From Mesostigma viride (Eukaryota > Streptophyta > Mesostigmatophyceae > Mesostigmatales > Mesostigmataceae): a stretch of 50,000 nucleotides of DNA. Shown here in pieces: positions 33,201-44,900 of the stretch. Position 1 is the stretch's first letter; each line of letters starts with the position of its first letter. The notes below the pieces were generated by a model. It ran no database searches. It was not told the origin of the DNA and saw only the letters and a program-made list of their open reading frames with translations. Where the stretch lies: contig RPFO01000667.1 in assembly GCA_009746045.1 (NCBI GenBank), forward strand, positions 1,607,252-1,657,251, read 5' to 3'. The translations under genes were made by a program, and so were the position numbers.

Positions 33201-34813
33201 GAATTACTTCTTCGATTGCCATAACATGATTGCAATCGTGAGTGATAACCTATAGAATTAATTAACCAATCACCACACCACACCAACACCGTGCTATGCC
33301 AGGGCAGCATTCACCAAGCACTGAGTGGAGGTTCCGGTGACTTGCAGGTGCCGTACCTACACAATCCCAGCAGCATAATGGCACGACCCAATCAGGAAAG
33401 CTATGGATTTACCACTCCTGGTCTCACTGCCACTCACCAAGCATGGCGTGCATGTTCTTGTCGCTCTGGACGTTGCTCTGGCCCGTGTTGCCCCCCGCGG
33501 CAGGGGGCGCCTTGTCGCCACCGCGCGTGGAACCCTCCGCGGTGACGTCGTACTGCAGTCAGGGTATGGAGAGGAGAGGGCATAGGGAGAGGGCATGGAG
33601 GACATGGAAAGAGGACATAGGAAGAGGGCATAGGAAGAGGGCATGGAGAGAGGGCATAGAGAGAGGGCATAGAGAGAGGACATTAGAGAGAGGCATAGAG
33701 ATAGAGGCCGTGTGACAAAAGGCAAAGGCGGACGTGGGGACATTGGCGATGAGGGGGGATCAGCCGAGCAAAACAAGCACGAGCACTAGCACCCCAGAAA
33801 ACCCCACCAACCACCACCCATGGCAGCCCGCCCCCCCCCCCCCCCGCTCACCTGCAGCAGCAGCGGCAGCACATGCCAGAGCACGCCCACGCGCAGCATC
33901 ATGTCCTGGAGCGGGCGCGAGAGCGCCAGGTGTCCCACGCACTGCAGCGACGCATCCACCGCGGTGGGGGACTGCTCCAGGTGGCAGCAGTGGATGAGGT
34001 CGCGAACGAGCAGCTGGCGCGAGAAGGCCGGCCGGTAGCCGGGCTGACCGCCGTTGTCATCCGTGCTGAAGCGCACCAGCTCCTGCCGCACACTCTCAAA
34101 CGAGCACAGGCTGGGGGATGAAAAGGGGGGGGAGGGGAGGGGGGCCGAGGGGAGGGTTTGGATGCCGGAGGGGGAGAAGGGGTAGGAGGGTGGGTGGGAA
34201 GGAGGGGAGAAGGGGGCAGAGGGGGGGAGGAGACAAGGTTGGCAGGGGGGAGGAAGGGTGGCACAGCATCCGTAAACTGGTAAGTCACATGGCCCAGGCT
34301 GGTCCAGGTCGAACGATTCCTTTAACTTTGGTGGCATCCATCCAAAAAAAAACTCGCACAGGCATGCACCTACCCTAGCAGACCCCTTGCATAACACAGC
34401 AGCTACCCCGGACATGCCGTGCCCACCCAAGTTCGATAGCACTGGCACGTGCTGCATGAACTCCCTCGCACAGCCACCTACCCTGCGAACGTCTTGCACA
34501 GGTTGGTCACGACCACCACGGCCGGGTCGGTTGCGGACGTGTCGGGCCCGACGCATGGCATGCAGCGTGACAGCAGGCGTGCGAGCAGGGGCAACCCGCC
34601 CGAGCGCACAAGCTCCTCGCCGTTGAGCGTGCTGCTGACGCACGTCAGCCACGTCAGCTCGGTCGCGTACATCAGCAGCGTTGCGCGCTCCGGTGAGAGG
34701 AAGGAGGAGGAGTCGTCGTCCACGCTCAGGATGGCCAGCAGCATCGGGTAGCCCGCGTACTTGAAGGGGGCCAGGACCGCCTCGCCGTGGCGCGAGTAGA
34801 GGATGCATTGCGC
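24244..34813 (-). CDS. GRV2: RME-8 exons 15-25: armadillo-like C-terminal half
   Basis: Exon 15 has [20 protein letters not shown] and [20 protein letters not shown]. Exon 16 has [12 protein letters not shown]. Exon 18 holds the third IWN motif, [14 protein letters not shown] (about 32960-32920), and exon 19 [10 protein letters not shown]. Exons 20-21 have LHGP-type [11 protein letters not shown] and the fourth IWN motif, [14 protein letters not shown] (about 29625-29585), with Ala/Glu-rich insertions. Exon 22 has [13 protein letters not shown]. Exon 24 has [10 protein letters not shown]. Exon 25 gives [17 protein letters not shown] and a short Pro-rich tail, stop at 24246-24244. The exon 21 acceptor at 30417 was chosen because it alone matches the phase left by exon 20. 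Confidence 0.93.
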
Positions 34814-35837
34814 CTGGAGGTGTGGGGGGGGCGGAGGACAGGAGGCAAAAGATAGGAAGCAAAAGGGGAGTGGAGGTCAGGGGAGGTTGCATTGCGCCTG
34901 GCAGTATGACAGAGACAGGGGGGTAAAGATTAAGAAACAGGAGCTCAAAAACATGACAGAGACAGGGGGGTAAAGATTAAGAAACGGGAGCTCAAAAACA
35001 TGACAGAGACAGGGGGATAAAGATTAAGAAACGGGAGCTCAAAAACATGACAGAGACGGGGGAATCAAGATCAAGAAACGGGAGCTCAAAAACATGACAG
35101 AGACAGGGGCGGGTAAAGACCATCGGCTGGACTGCTGGACCGCGGACTAGGTACACTTCCATGCCTGAGCAGACTAACGCAAGAAAAAATCCACGACTTC
35201 CACGCACCGTATATAACAGTACTGTGGCAATGGCATGGGGCCACTAGCGTTGCCTCTCAAGGCAGCCATTTTGTGCACTAGTGTGGCCACCTGTTTGCAA
35301 GGTAGTCACGATTTCGGGTTTCCCGTGTGCGGCTCCTCACCTTGAGCAGCAGGCGCAGGCGCCAGGGCTTGGGCCCAAAGCCTCCCCCCAGGTGCGCCAC
35401 CAGCAGCTCGTACGCGGCCTGCACCGCCACAAACTTGTCGCGCCCGGCGGGGTTCTTGTCGGGGTGGTACCTGGTGGTTTGGGTACACGACACCACTAGG
35501 GAGAAGACAGTAGTCAGAAGCCCAACGTCGAATCCCCCCCCGCCAACATGACGCTGCACCCCAAGAGCCCCCATGTCAAACTTCTTCCCCAATTTCACCG
35601 GCATTGTGGAAGTTTTACCGTAATTGTGGATCTGTTGAAACGTCTCTCGATTGCAATTTGAAAACTAGTCTTACCAAACTTAGGCTCTACCTGACTGCCC
35701 CATGTCAAGTCTTCCGCATTGCGCCCAGTCCTTCGGTTCATCAGCTCAAACACACTCAACACCCCCCCCCTTGACCACTGGACCACTGGGTTGAACAGTA
35801 ATTCATCTCCCCGCCCCCAAACCAAGACACACGCGCG

Positions 35838-35931
<94 letters not shown>

Positions 35932-38900
35932 ACCTTCGCTCGCCCCGTCCTTCAACTCACTTCATGGCCAGGCGCCGGTACTGCCGCTTGAGCAGCGCCT
36001 CGTCGAGCGCCTTCCCGCCACCTGGCGCGTCGCCGCCGCTCCCCCCCCGCGCATGCGAGGGCGAGTCGCACCCCTCCTTGGTCACCTGGAGCGCGTCCAC
36101 GGGGATGTCCAAAATCTCACACGCCGCCTCGGCCGACAGCTCGGGCGCGCGCGCCGCCATCTCGTCGCGCCAGCGCGTGAGCAGCGCCTGCAGGAACGAG
36201 ACGTGGTCCACAATCGGCCAGTCGGGGAACCGGGCCTCGTCGCACAGGTTCTGGAGGTAGTACCGGTGGCACCACAGCTCCTCGGTGAGCTCTGGGTAGG
36301 CCAGCGGCGGCATAGGCGTGTACTCGTAGAGGGAGTGTGTGTGCTGCGCGAGGCGCGTTGGGAACGTGCCCAGGTGCTGCCGAAGCTGCGGGATGAGGCG
36401 CGCCGAGCGCATCTTGTGCGTCCAGACGAGTTCGGGCGTGTTGCTGTCGGCTAAAAATAGCGACGCAAACGCCGCCGCGCCATAGCTCTCGGCATCGGCA
36501 TCGGGGCGGCCGCGACTTTGGCCACGGTTGCTGTGGCCGGGCAGGGACCTGGCAGGGTGAGGCGCAGGGTGCACAAGCAACCATTTGCGCAGTTGAGAAA
36601 CAGCATTCATTCCATTCCGTAATAAAGCTGGTAAGCACCGATCTTCTTGAAAGAAATGGTGGTTTTGGGGGGGGGAATTGTGTGCACACTTGCAGTTGGA
36701 TGTGCAACAGACTCACAATACTTAAGCCACGCAAATGTCTCAGCCCCCACCAGGCTTGCACAAACATAAAAAATCGATCGCATTGATGCCCCCCAAAAGT
36801 TGTATGAAATACCCCCCAAAGTGCCCTTCACCTCACGGGTCTCATGCCCTTCATCTCACCTGCCGCCCTCGGCGCGCTGAGCGCTGGGCGACGACTCGAG
36901 CACGAACAGGAGCGACTCGGGCAGCACGGTGCCCAGGATGGAGCGGCGCGCGAGGCTCGGCTCCTCGGTACGCGCGGCGTCGCCCAGCTGGAAGTGCTGC
37001 CGGCAGTGCGTGAGCCGCAGGAGCCGCGACGCGCTCTCCCAGTTGCTCCCCGCGTACGCGAGCAGAAAGAAGAACACGCCCGTTGCGTACAGCCGGTGGA
37101 TCGCGTCGCGGTTATGCTGGCACACCAGGTACAGCAGCTGGCACACGCCGTCCACAATGCCCGGGAACCCCGTCAGGACCGCCTGCGCGACCAGCTGCAT
37201 GGTGTCCGGGACCGAGAGAATGCGCTTTACGCGTGGTATCGGGCACACGGGCTTGCCGTCCTGGTCCGTGTCATTGGTCGCCGAGACCAACTCCAGCAGC
37301 ATCTCGAGCGACAGCTCGCCCAGCTGCTCGGGCGTGAGCACGGGGGAGCCCGAGGAGACCGCCCAGCGCAGCTCCCGGATCTCACGTAGTGGCTTGGCCT
37401 CGGCGGGCGACTGACCCCGCGCCCAGCACCGTGTGGACAGGGTGATCTTGCCCTGCGCGAGCAGCGCGCGCAGCTCCGACTTGAGCGCCAGGGTGCCGCC
37501 GGGCAACTGGGACACGGCATCCAGGGAGGTGACGTCCGAGGATGCGCGGGGGAGCCGGGAGGACGCGTCGGCGCTCTCGGTACGCATGACTAGCGTCCGT
37601 TCCGTGGAGGGTGGTCCGGGGGAAGAGTGGGAGGATTTGTTGGCGGTGCCGGCGCCGGCGTCCTTGTCGGCGCCGACGACAGCAGACACCTCCTTGGTCT
37701 CATAGTACCACTCGCGGGTGGGCTCCACCGACTCGGCGGACTCGATTAGCGTGGACGACCCGATGAGCGCGCTGGAGCGCTTCTCGGTGGCCTCGTGCGC
37801 GACCGTGAGCAGGTCCACCGCGAGCTCCGTCCCCCCCGCGGACACAAAGTGGGCCGCGTTGCCCCGCTCGCGCACGAGCCCCCGCAACAGCAGCGCAAGC
37901 CAGTGGCGCAACGTCGTGTCGTTGGTGAGGTCCGTCAGCATCGTCACGTGCTGCATCATGCCGGACGTGAGTGGCCCGATCACGTCGCCGTAGTGCTCGT
38001 AGAGCGCGGCGAGCGCCTGCGCGCACAGCTGGCGGCGCGAGGGCATGCTGGCCGCGTCGCTGCCCGCAACCGTGGTGTCGGCGGCAACCAAAAAGTAATG
38101 GTACAGCTGCTGGAAGAAACCGCGGGGGTCGCGAAGGTACACGTCCTCGGACAGCCGCCCAACGAACGCCTGGCGCAGGTTGGGCGCCGTGGCCGCCTTA
38201 CCGTCAGACGGGTGCGACGCCACCGCCGACGTCACGGGCAATACCATCAGCCGCAAAAAGTACCCGCCGACGCAGACCTCCCGGTCCAGGCTGCTGTAGT
38301 GGACCGCAAACTCCTGGTGGTTCCACGAAACTGAGCCGGACGCGGGCGCGTCGCCGCCAGACCTCCCGCGCCGGGTCGATGCCCCCCGGCTGCCCTCCTT
38401 GGCCCCCCCCCCCTTGGCCGACAGCGCGCTCGCCTCCGCCTCTAACGCCGAGGTCGCAGACTCGGACGCCAGCATCGCCAGCTCCTTGTCGAGGGCCTCG
38501 CGCAGCTCCCCGCGCGTCGTCTCGTTCCAGATCAGGTCCGCGTGCTGGTGGTTGCAGCCAAACATTACCCAGAACCAGGGCCAGTTGAGCGACGCCGGGC
38601 CGCCCGATGTCGGCGAGGGGAGGCCCCCTTTTGAGGGACCCGTGTGGGAAGCCGGTCGCGGCACGTTGTGGGCGTGCCCCGGGGGCCCCCGCGGCTGCGC
38701 CTGCGGCTGCAGACCCCCAGAGGATGCACCCCCGGGGCCTGGGTGAGGGCCGGGTCCGACGGGCCGATTGGGGGTCATCGGGCGCGCCCCAGGAGCCCCC
38801 TGGGGTGGCGGAGCCTGCCCAGGCAGGTGCCGCGGCGGAGGGGGTGGCGGCGGGGGCGGCGGCTGCCGGACCCCGGGCCCGGCCGCCCCCGGCATCCCCG

Positions 38901-41900
38901 GCCGTGGCACCGCTCCTGGGGTCTGCCCTGGCACGGGCACCGGTGGCGGTGCGTGCTGCTGCTGCATGGCGGCCTGCTGCTGCCGCTGCTGGTGCCGCCC
39001 CATGCGCTTGCGCAGGATGCGGCGCGTGCTGGCGTTGGCGGCGGCGGCCACCTTGGCACCACCTGGCGTCTTGGCGTGGAGGTACGCGATGAGGCCCTGG
39101 GGGAGGCAGCGCTCGAGGAGCGCGAAGCCGGGCCCGTCGGCCATCCAGAGCGCGAGCAGCTGCCGGCTGACGTCCCGCCGTTCCCCCTCGGGGAGGAAAA
39201 GGGCGTCCCGGAGATGCCGCAACACCGCGCCGTCCCTGAGTGCTGCCTCCCGCATCGGCACTGCGGCCGTCTCGCTCTCCTCGGCGATCGTCCTCATGAT
39301 TACCGCGACCCCTTCCACGACGGCCTTTGCCGGGTGCGAGAATAAGGAGAACAGCCGGCGGCCCAGCGAGGCCACCTGCTGGAGCAGCTCGTAGTAGACG
39401 CGGTCGTCAGTCGTCTCACTGTTGGGCTCGCACAGGACGGCATCGAGGACCTCCACAACAGCCATGGACACAAGCGCTGACACACGGTCAGGCCACAGCC
39501 GGCCCACCAGCGTGGTGCAGTTGACGCGCGAGGACAGCGCGACGCTCTTGGCGGTCACGATGCGGTACATGCTGTGCGCCGGCAGGCCCATGCTGGTGCC
39601 GGGCCCTTCGGCGCCGCCGGCACCGCCGGACGCGAGGCTGGGGTCCATGGGAATGGGCACAGTGACTGGTGGGGGGCACAGTGTGTGTGTGGGAAAGGGG
39701 GGGGGGGCACAGTGTGTTTGTGGGAGGGGGTGGGGGAGACCACAGTGTGGTTGTGGGAGGAAGGGGGGGGGGGACCATTGGAGGTTGTTAATGTTTACGG
39801 TTGGGAATCGTTCTAAAATGAAAGGAAATGGGAGGAAAAGGGGGGGGGGGGGAGCGGCTGCTACGCCGGAGTGCAAGAACGAAAATGGGAGGTGGGATGA
39901 AGATCGGGGAGGCGTTGCCTTCCCAGTTGACTTTTTGCCGCTTCCATCCTCGGATTGCTTTCATCATCCCAATCCCTGTTCTGATCCGCCCAACCCCCAC
40001 TCCCCATCGATCCCGTTCCATTTCATAATCCCTATCCCTGCTCTGATCAGCCCAGACCCCACTTCCCATCAATACCTTTCGTCCAATTGCATCCCACGTC
40101 CCACCGCCGCGAATGCTTCCCCTCACCTTGCGCGCCGTGGAGGTCATCCCCCGGCACGACTCGCCTGGGCTGTGCGCCGACCTGCTCCCGCACGGACGTG
40201 CGGCCGATCCCCGCCCCCCCACCCAGCAACACAGCCAGCACACGGCACGCCTCGAACGTGGCCATGTCGGTGCTGCCGCCGATGAACGCGAACAGGTGGT
40301 CGAGCGCGCCGGGCATGTTGATCACTTGCGCCGCCACCGAGGGCAGCAGGGTGAGGCGCCGCAGGCACGCGAGCAGCTCGACGGCGACCGCAGCCTCGGC
40401 GGGGGCCAGCGGGAGGTCGTACGCACCTAAGGGGGGGCGGGGGGGGGGGCGGGGGGAGGGGAGGAGTAGCAGGTAAGGCGAGGAAGGGCATGTACGGATG
40501 TGAACCATCCCGCGAGGAAAGGAGCTCGTGGTGTTGGTGGGAGAAGACAGTGGGAGGGGGAGGTCGCCCGAAAGATTAGGGGTGAAGGGCCAGGGGAGGG
40601 GGCAGGGAGGGCAGGGGGAGGGGGGGGGGGCAAAGATACAGGCGGGAAAGATGAAAGAGGGTGCATGACGAAGATACTTAATGGTTAAAAAAGACACCCA
40701 ACTAGCAACTAGTTAGCCAAGTACATTTTATTTGATCAACCCGCCCAGCACGCGGGTGCCCACGTGGTAATAACTGCCTAGGAAAAAGGCTAACCCGATA
40801 GACACGATTCCCTCCAAGAACTAACCCTCCCACTGAGACCTAGGCCTAGAACGCTTGAAATCCGAGTATCCTGACCCCAGTGGTTGGTTGCATGGCAATG
40901 CCACCGTGGGTGTTTTCCCAAAGGCACTCACTGGTTCCGGGCGACGACAACACGGTGGTTGAGGACGGGACGGGGGCCGTGCCAGCGCTCGTGGAGCCCC
41001 CCGCGACGGTGACCGAACGGGAGAGGCGAGGCGACAGGGGCGTGTTGGGACCCTGGATGGCCCCCGCGACCCCTGGGGGGAGCGGCCGGGGGGGGGCAGT
41101 CTGCGGCCTTGCCTGCTGCTGCTGCTGGGGAGCATGCTGCTGCGGGGCATGCTGTTGTTGCTGCTGCTGAGATGCCGAGGGCGCCGGGGCCGCTGCCGGG
41201 GTTGCCCCCTGGGGCGGCGGCGTGGCGCTGCGCACGCGCTGGGGGCTACTGCCGGGTCGGTGGGTGCTGCCCGCGTCGATCCCTCGCGAGGACCCGGTAT
41301 TGAGAATGGAGAGGTCGTCGGCGGACGAGCTGGGCCGGTACCGGTCGACGATGAAGCTGCGCAACCCCGCCAGCAAGGCGTGCACAACGACCTCGGAGAC
41401 GTCGATGCCGAGCGGGAGGGCGCCTTCTTGGTACCCAATCGTCGCGTTGAACTCGCGCAGGCAGGCGATCCACCGCAGCCGCGCGTTGGCATCGCTGCGG
41501 CCGCCAGACAGCTCGGCGGCCACGCTGGTGGAGTACCCGCCGCCGACACCTGTCCCTACGATGACCTCGTGGCCTTCGGCGATGCGCTCGCCAGCAAACC
41601 GCGGGCTGTTGACCTCGGCCAAGAAGTCGTGCATGCTGCGTGAGTGAATATGGGCATGCGACGAGTGGGAGTGGGAGTGGGAGTCCTCTCCGAGCTGACC
41701 CGCGCTTGCGGGGCGCCCATCGGGCAGCCCTCGGGCGAAGAAGGCGGCGAGGTTGCCTGCGCCCTCGCCAGTGAAGTCGCGCGCGGCCTGCGCCAGGTGC
41801 CGCACGATGAGCAGCACACCTTCCGTGTCCCCCGCGTGCACGCCCTCGATAGCATCGCCGGGCTGCGTGGAGCTGACCAGGATTGGGATGGTCGTCGAGC

Positions 41901-44900
41901 ACTGGGGGAGGGAAGGTGGGGGGGGGGGGGGGGGAGAGAGCGGCAGGAGGGGGAAGGGGGGGGAGAATTCATTAAACACAGGGGGGAAAGGGGAGGTCAT
42001 GGAGCACAATAAATGCTAAGGAAAAAAGTGCTGAGCAATCAGGTGTCTAATGCAAAGCAATCAGGCGTCAAACGCTAAGAAATCAGGTGCTGTTGCTCGA
42101 GAGTGGCCAGGGGAGGATGGGGAGTGGAGGCACAGGGATCATAGGGGCGGAGGGGGGCTGAGCAACGTGGCAAGGAGGGGAGGGAGGAGAGGGTGGGAAC
42201 GAGCATCGGGAGGAGCAATGAATGGCCCCAGATGTGCCCCACTGTGCCCGTTCTTGCGAATGGTAGAGTAGCCAATAGAGCCTACATATGTTCTGTAAGC
42301 TGATACGGCCTATATATATCAATGTGGCCACCTACAATCTCCTCCACGGTGTCCAGCACGGATGCCAGCAGGGACTCGCGCTGCGTGCTCCAGAACACCT
42401 GTTGTCATTGGCAAGGTAAGAAAAGGGCGTGCGCGACCACAGCAGCGTGCAAGGTTCAGGTTTGTGCGAATGGTAAGGATCAGGGCCAGGCCGAGCATGC
42501 AGAAGCACAGGAATATTTGAAACCCACGATACTTGAAAGCCACGAAAACCAAACAATGGGCTCACCGGTGAGTGTAGTGGTCTACTATCAAGCAGAACAA
42601 TGGGCTCACCGGTGAGTGGAGTGGTCTACTATCAAGCAGAACAATGGGCTCACCGGTGAGTGTAGTGGTCTACTATCAAGCAGAACAATGGGCTCACCGG
42701 TGAATGGAGTGGTCTACTATCAAGCAGAAGAATGGGCTCACCGGTGAGTGTAGTGGTCTACTATCAAGCAGAACAATGGGCTCACCGGTGAATGGAGTGG
42801 TCTACTATCAAGCAGAACGGCTCACACATCAGCTAGCAAATGCTAAACGACCGATGACTCGGCTGTTTAGTTTCCATCTGCACAATTCCAACAATTACAA
42901 AAGCCCTTGCTAAAGCTATGATGGCAGTGATTTACTTCCCATCCAAACATGATGACAGCAGAACCGAATTCATCCAGAGGCCTCCGAACTGCCTCACAAT
43001 TCAACAACAAGGTAGACAGCGTGTGGCCACCTGATATTACGACTGTGTCATGCAACACAGGGCAGACGAGGGCGTCCTGAGCAACCAAGCTGGCATATTT
43101 GCTGGGACTCATATGTTTGACGGATGTGGTGGGATGTAAACAGATACCGTGGGATGTCTTAGCGGCGTGATAACCACTACGCAGCAAGAACGCGGACAAG
43201 GGGGACATGACAAGCAGAGGGCGCCCACCATGGGCGGCGCGCCGTTTCTAAACTCCACTTCAAACTGCTGGGGGTCCTCCAGGCTGACCACCAGCGCGGA
43301 GATGGATGACAGCGGCCGCGTGGCCACCACCTGCAGGGAGGCATGGCGAGCTCCGCACGTACAATCATGGGGCAAAAGAGCCCAGACAAACAGGGAGATG
43401 CTTTCAGGGGAAAACAAGCTTGGAAAGAGTGGCACATCTAGCGGGAGAAAGGGACAATAACAAGCCGTTGTCCGTGGCTTTGTTTGGCAGGAGCACTGAT
43501 TGGGCACAGAGGAATCCGGACTGGACACTGCAGAAGCCACATCACGCTCCCCGTGCAGGTTCAACTAGGAAGTTCAACCTCTTTTCCACGCCTCCAACGA
43601 GTGATTCAACACACATAGGGCGGCTGGACATGTTCCCAGTAAATCCCCCCTCGCCTGCTCACCATGTAGTTCTTGGCGTGGCATGGCAAGCGAATGGAAA
43701 CTAGAATATTCAAATAAGAACATCACTCTTGTCAAAGAGAAATAACAAGCAAAGACACGTTGCGAAGGTGGTCAAACCCCACAAGTTCAAGTGTCCGCTT
43801 GGAACTGGTCTACCCACACCCGCCTTGGTAGTTGTAGGCGCAGCATAACTCATCTGTACGCCAGCACGCCAGACTCAAGCTTCCAACCTCCCTTCTAACG
43901 CCCATTATTTGGTAAATCTGCCCCCACACCCACCTCATACTTGTTGAAGCGGCGTGAATTATGACTACGTAGGGTCGCCCTCACTAGGATCAACGACCTT
44001 CATTCTCAAGCCTCTTCTTGACTAGACTCTACCCACACCCCAATTCGTAGTTGCTGGCGCAACACAACATGTACGTCTCGGTCCGAGTGGTTCCCCTACG
44101 TTCCCGGCAAGCCAACATTTCCACTACCCACACCCACCTCGTAGTTGTTGGCGCGCCGCTCCACGAGCGAGGTGGCGGTCAGCACCAGCTGGCGCGACAC
44201 GATGACCGAGCCCATCTGCTCCACGCGGTTGCGGCTGTCCAGGCCCGAAGCCGACATGGGCACCGCCGCTGCGCTCGCGTCACCGTCGTCGGAGTGGCCA
44301 GGGTTCCTGTGCACGCCAAGGGGGGGAACCAAGATTTTAAAATCAACATTGGGAACAAACCTTGACTAGCAAACTTTCCTAAAAGCAATCTTCTCAAATA
44401 GCAATCCTTCACAATACCAATCTTCTTGAATAGCGATATTTCTTAATAGCAACCTTCTCGAATAGGAATCTTTCCTTACAGCAACCGTTCTCGGTGGCAT
44501 ACGCTATCATAATATGAGCGTAGTAGTTCTGTGCGGCAAGCCCATGGCTAAAAACACCGACCAAAAACATGCAGGGCCTGCACCTGCGACATGCGACACT
44601 GCTACTCAAGGCTTTCTGAGACCACCCACCATGATGCGCCGCCAACCTCCTGGAACCACTCGTCCAGGGACGCCTGCGGGCCCTTGTATGCGTCCGGGAA
44701 GGGCTTGGCCGGGTGCGCCACGCCCAGAACCGGCCACTTGTACAGCGGCTCCTCCGACGAGCCCAGCGCATAGTTGGCTGGCAGGGGTATTCATAGAACA
44801 GAATAAGCCAAAAAGCTTTGCTCAAGTTAGCCAGAAAGTGTGGTCAGCCAGTTGAGGTAACATTTAACTGATAGCGTGCCAGTTGCAGCACATGCAAGTT

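Noticed and set aside
34907-35115. CRISPR-like array
   Set aside because: Direct repeats are contiguous without unique spacers, and the genome is eukaryotic. The same applies to the 44-bp and 51-bp arrays.
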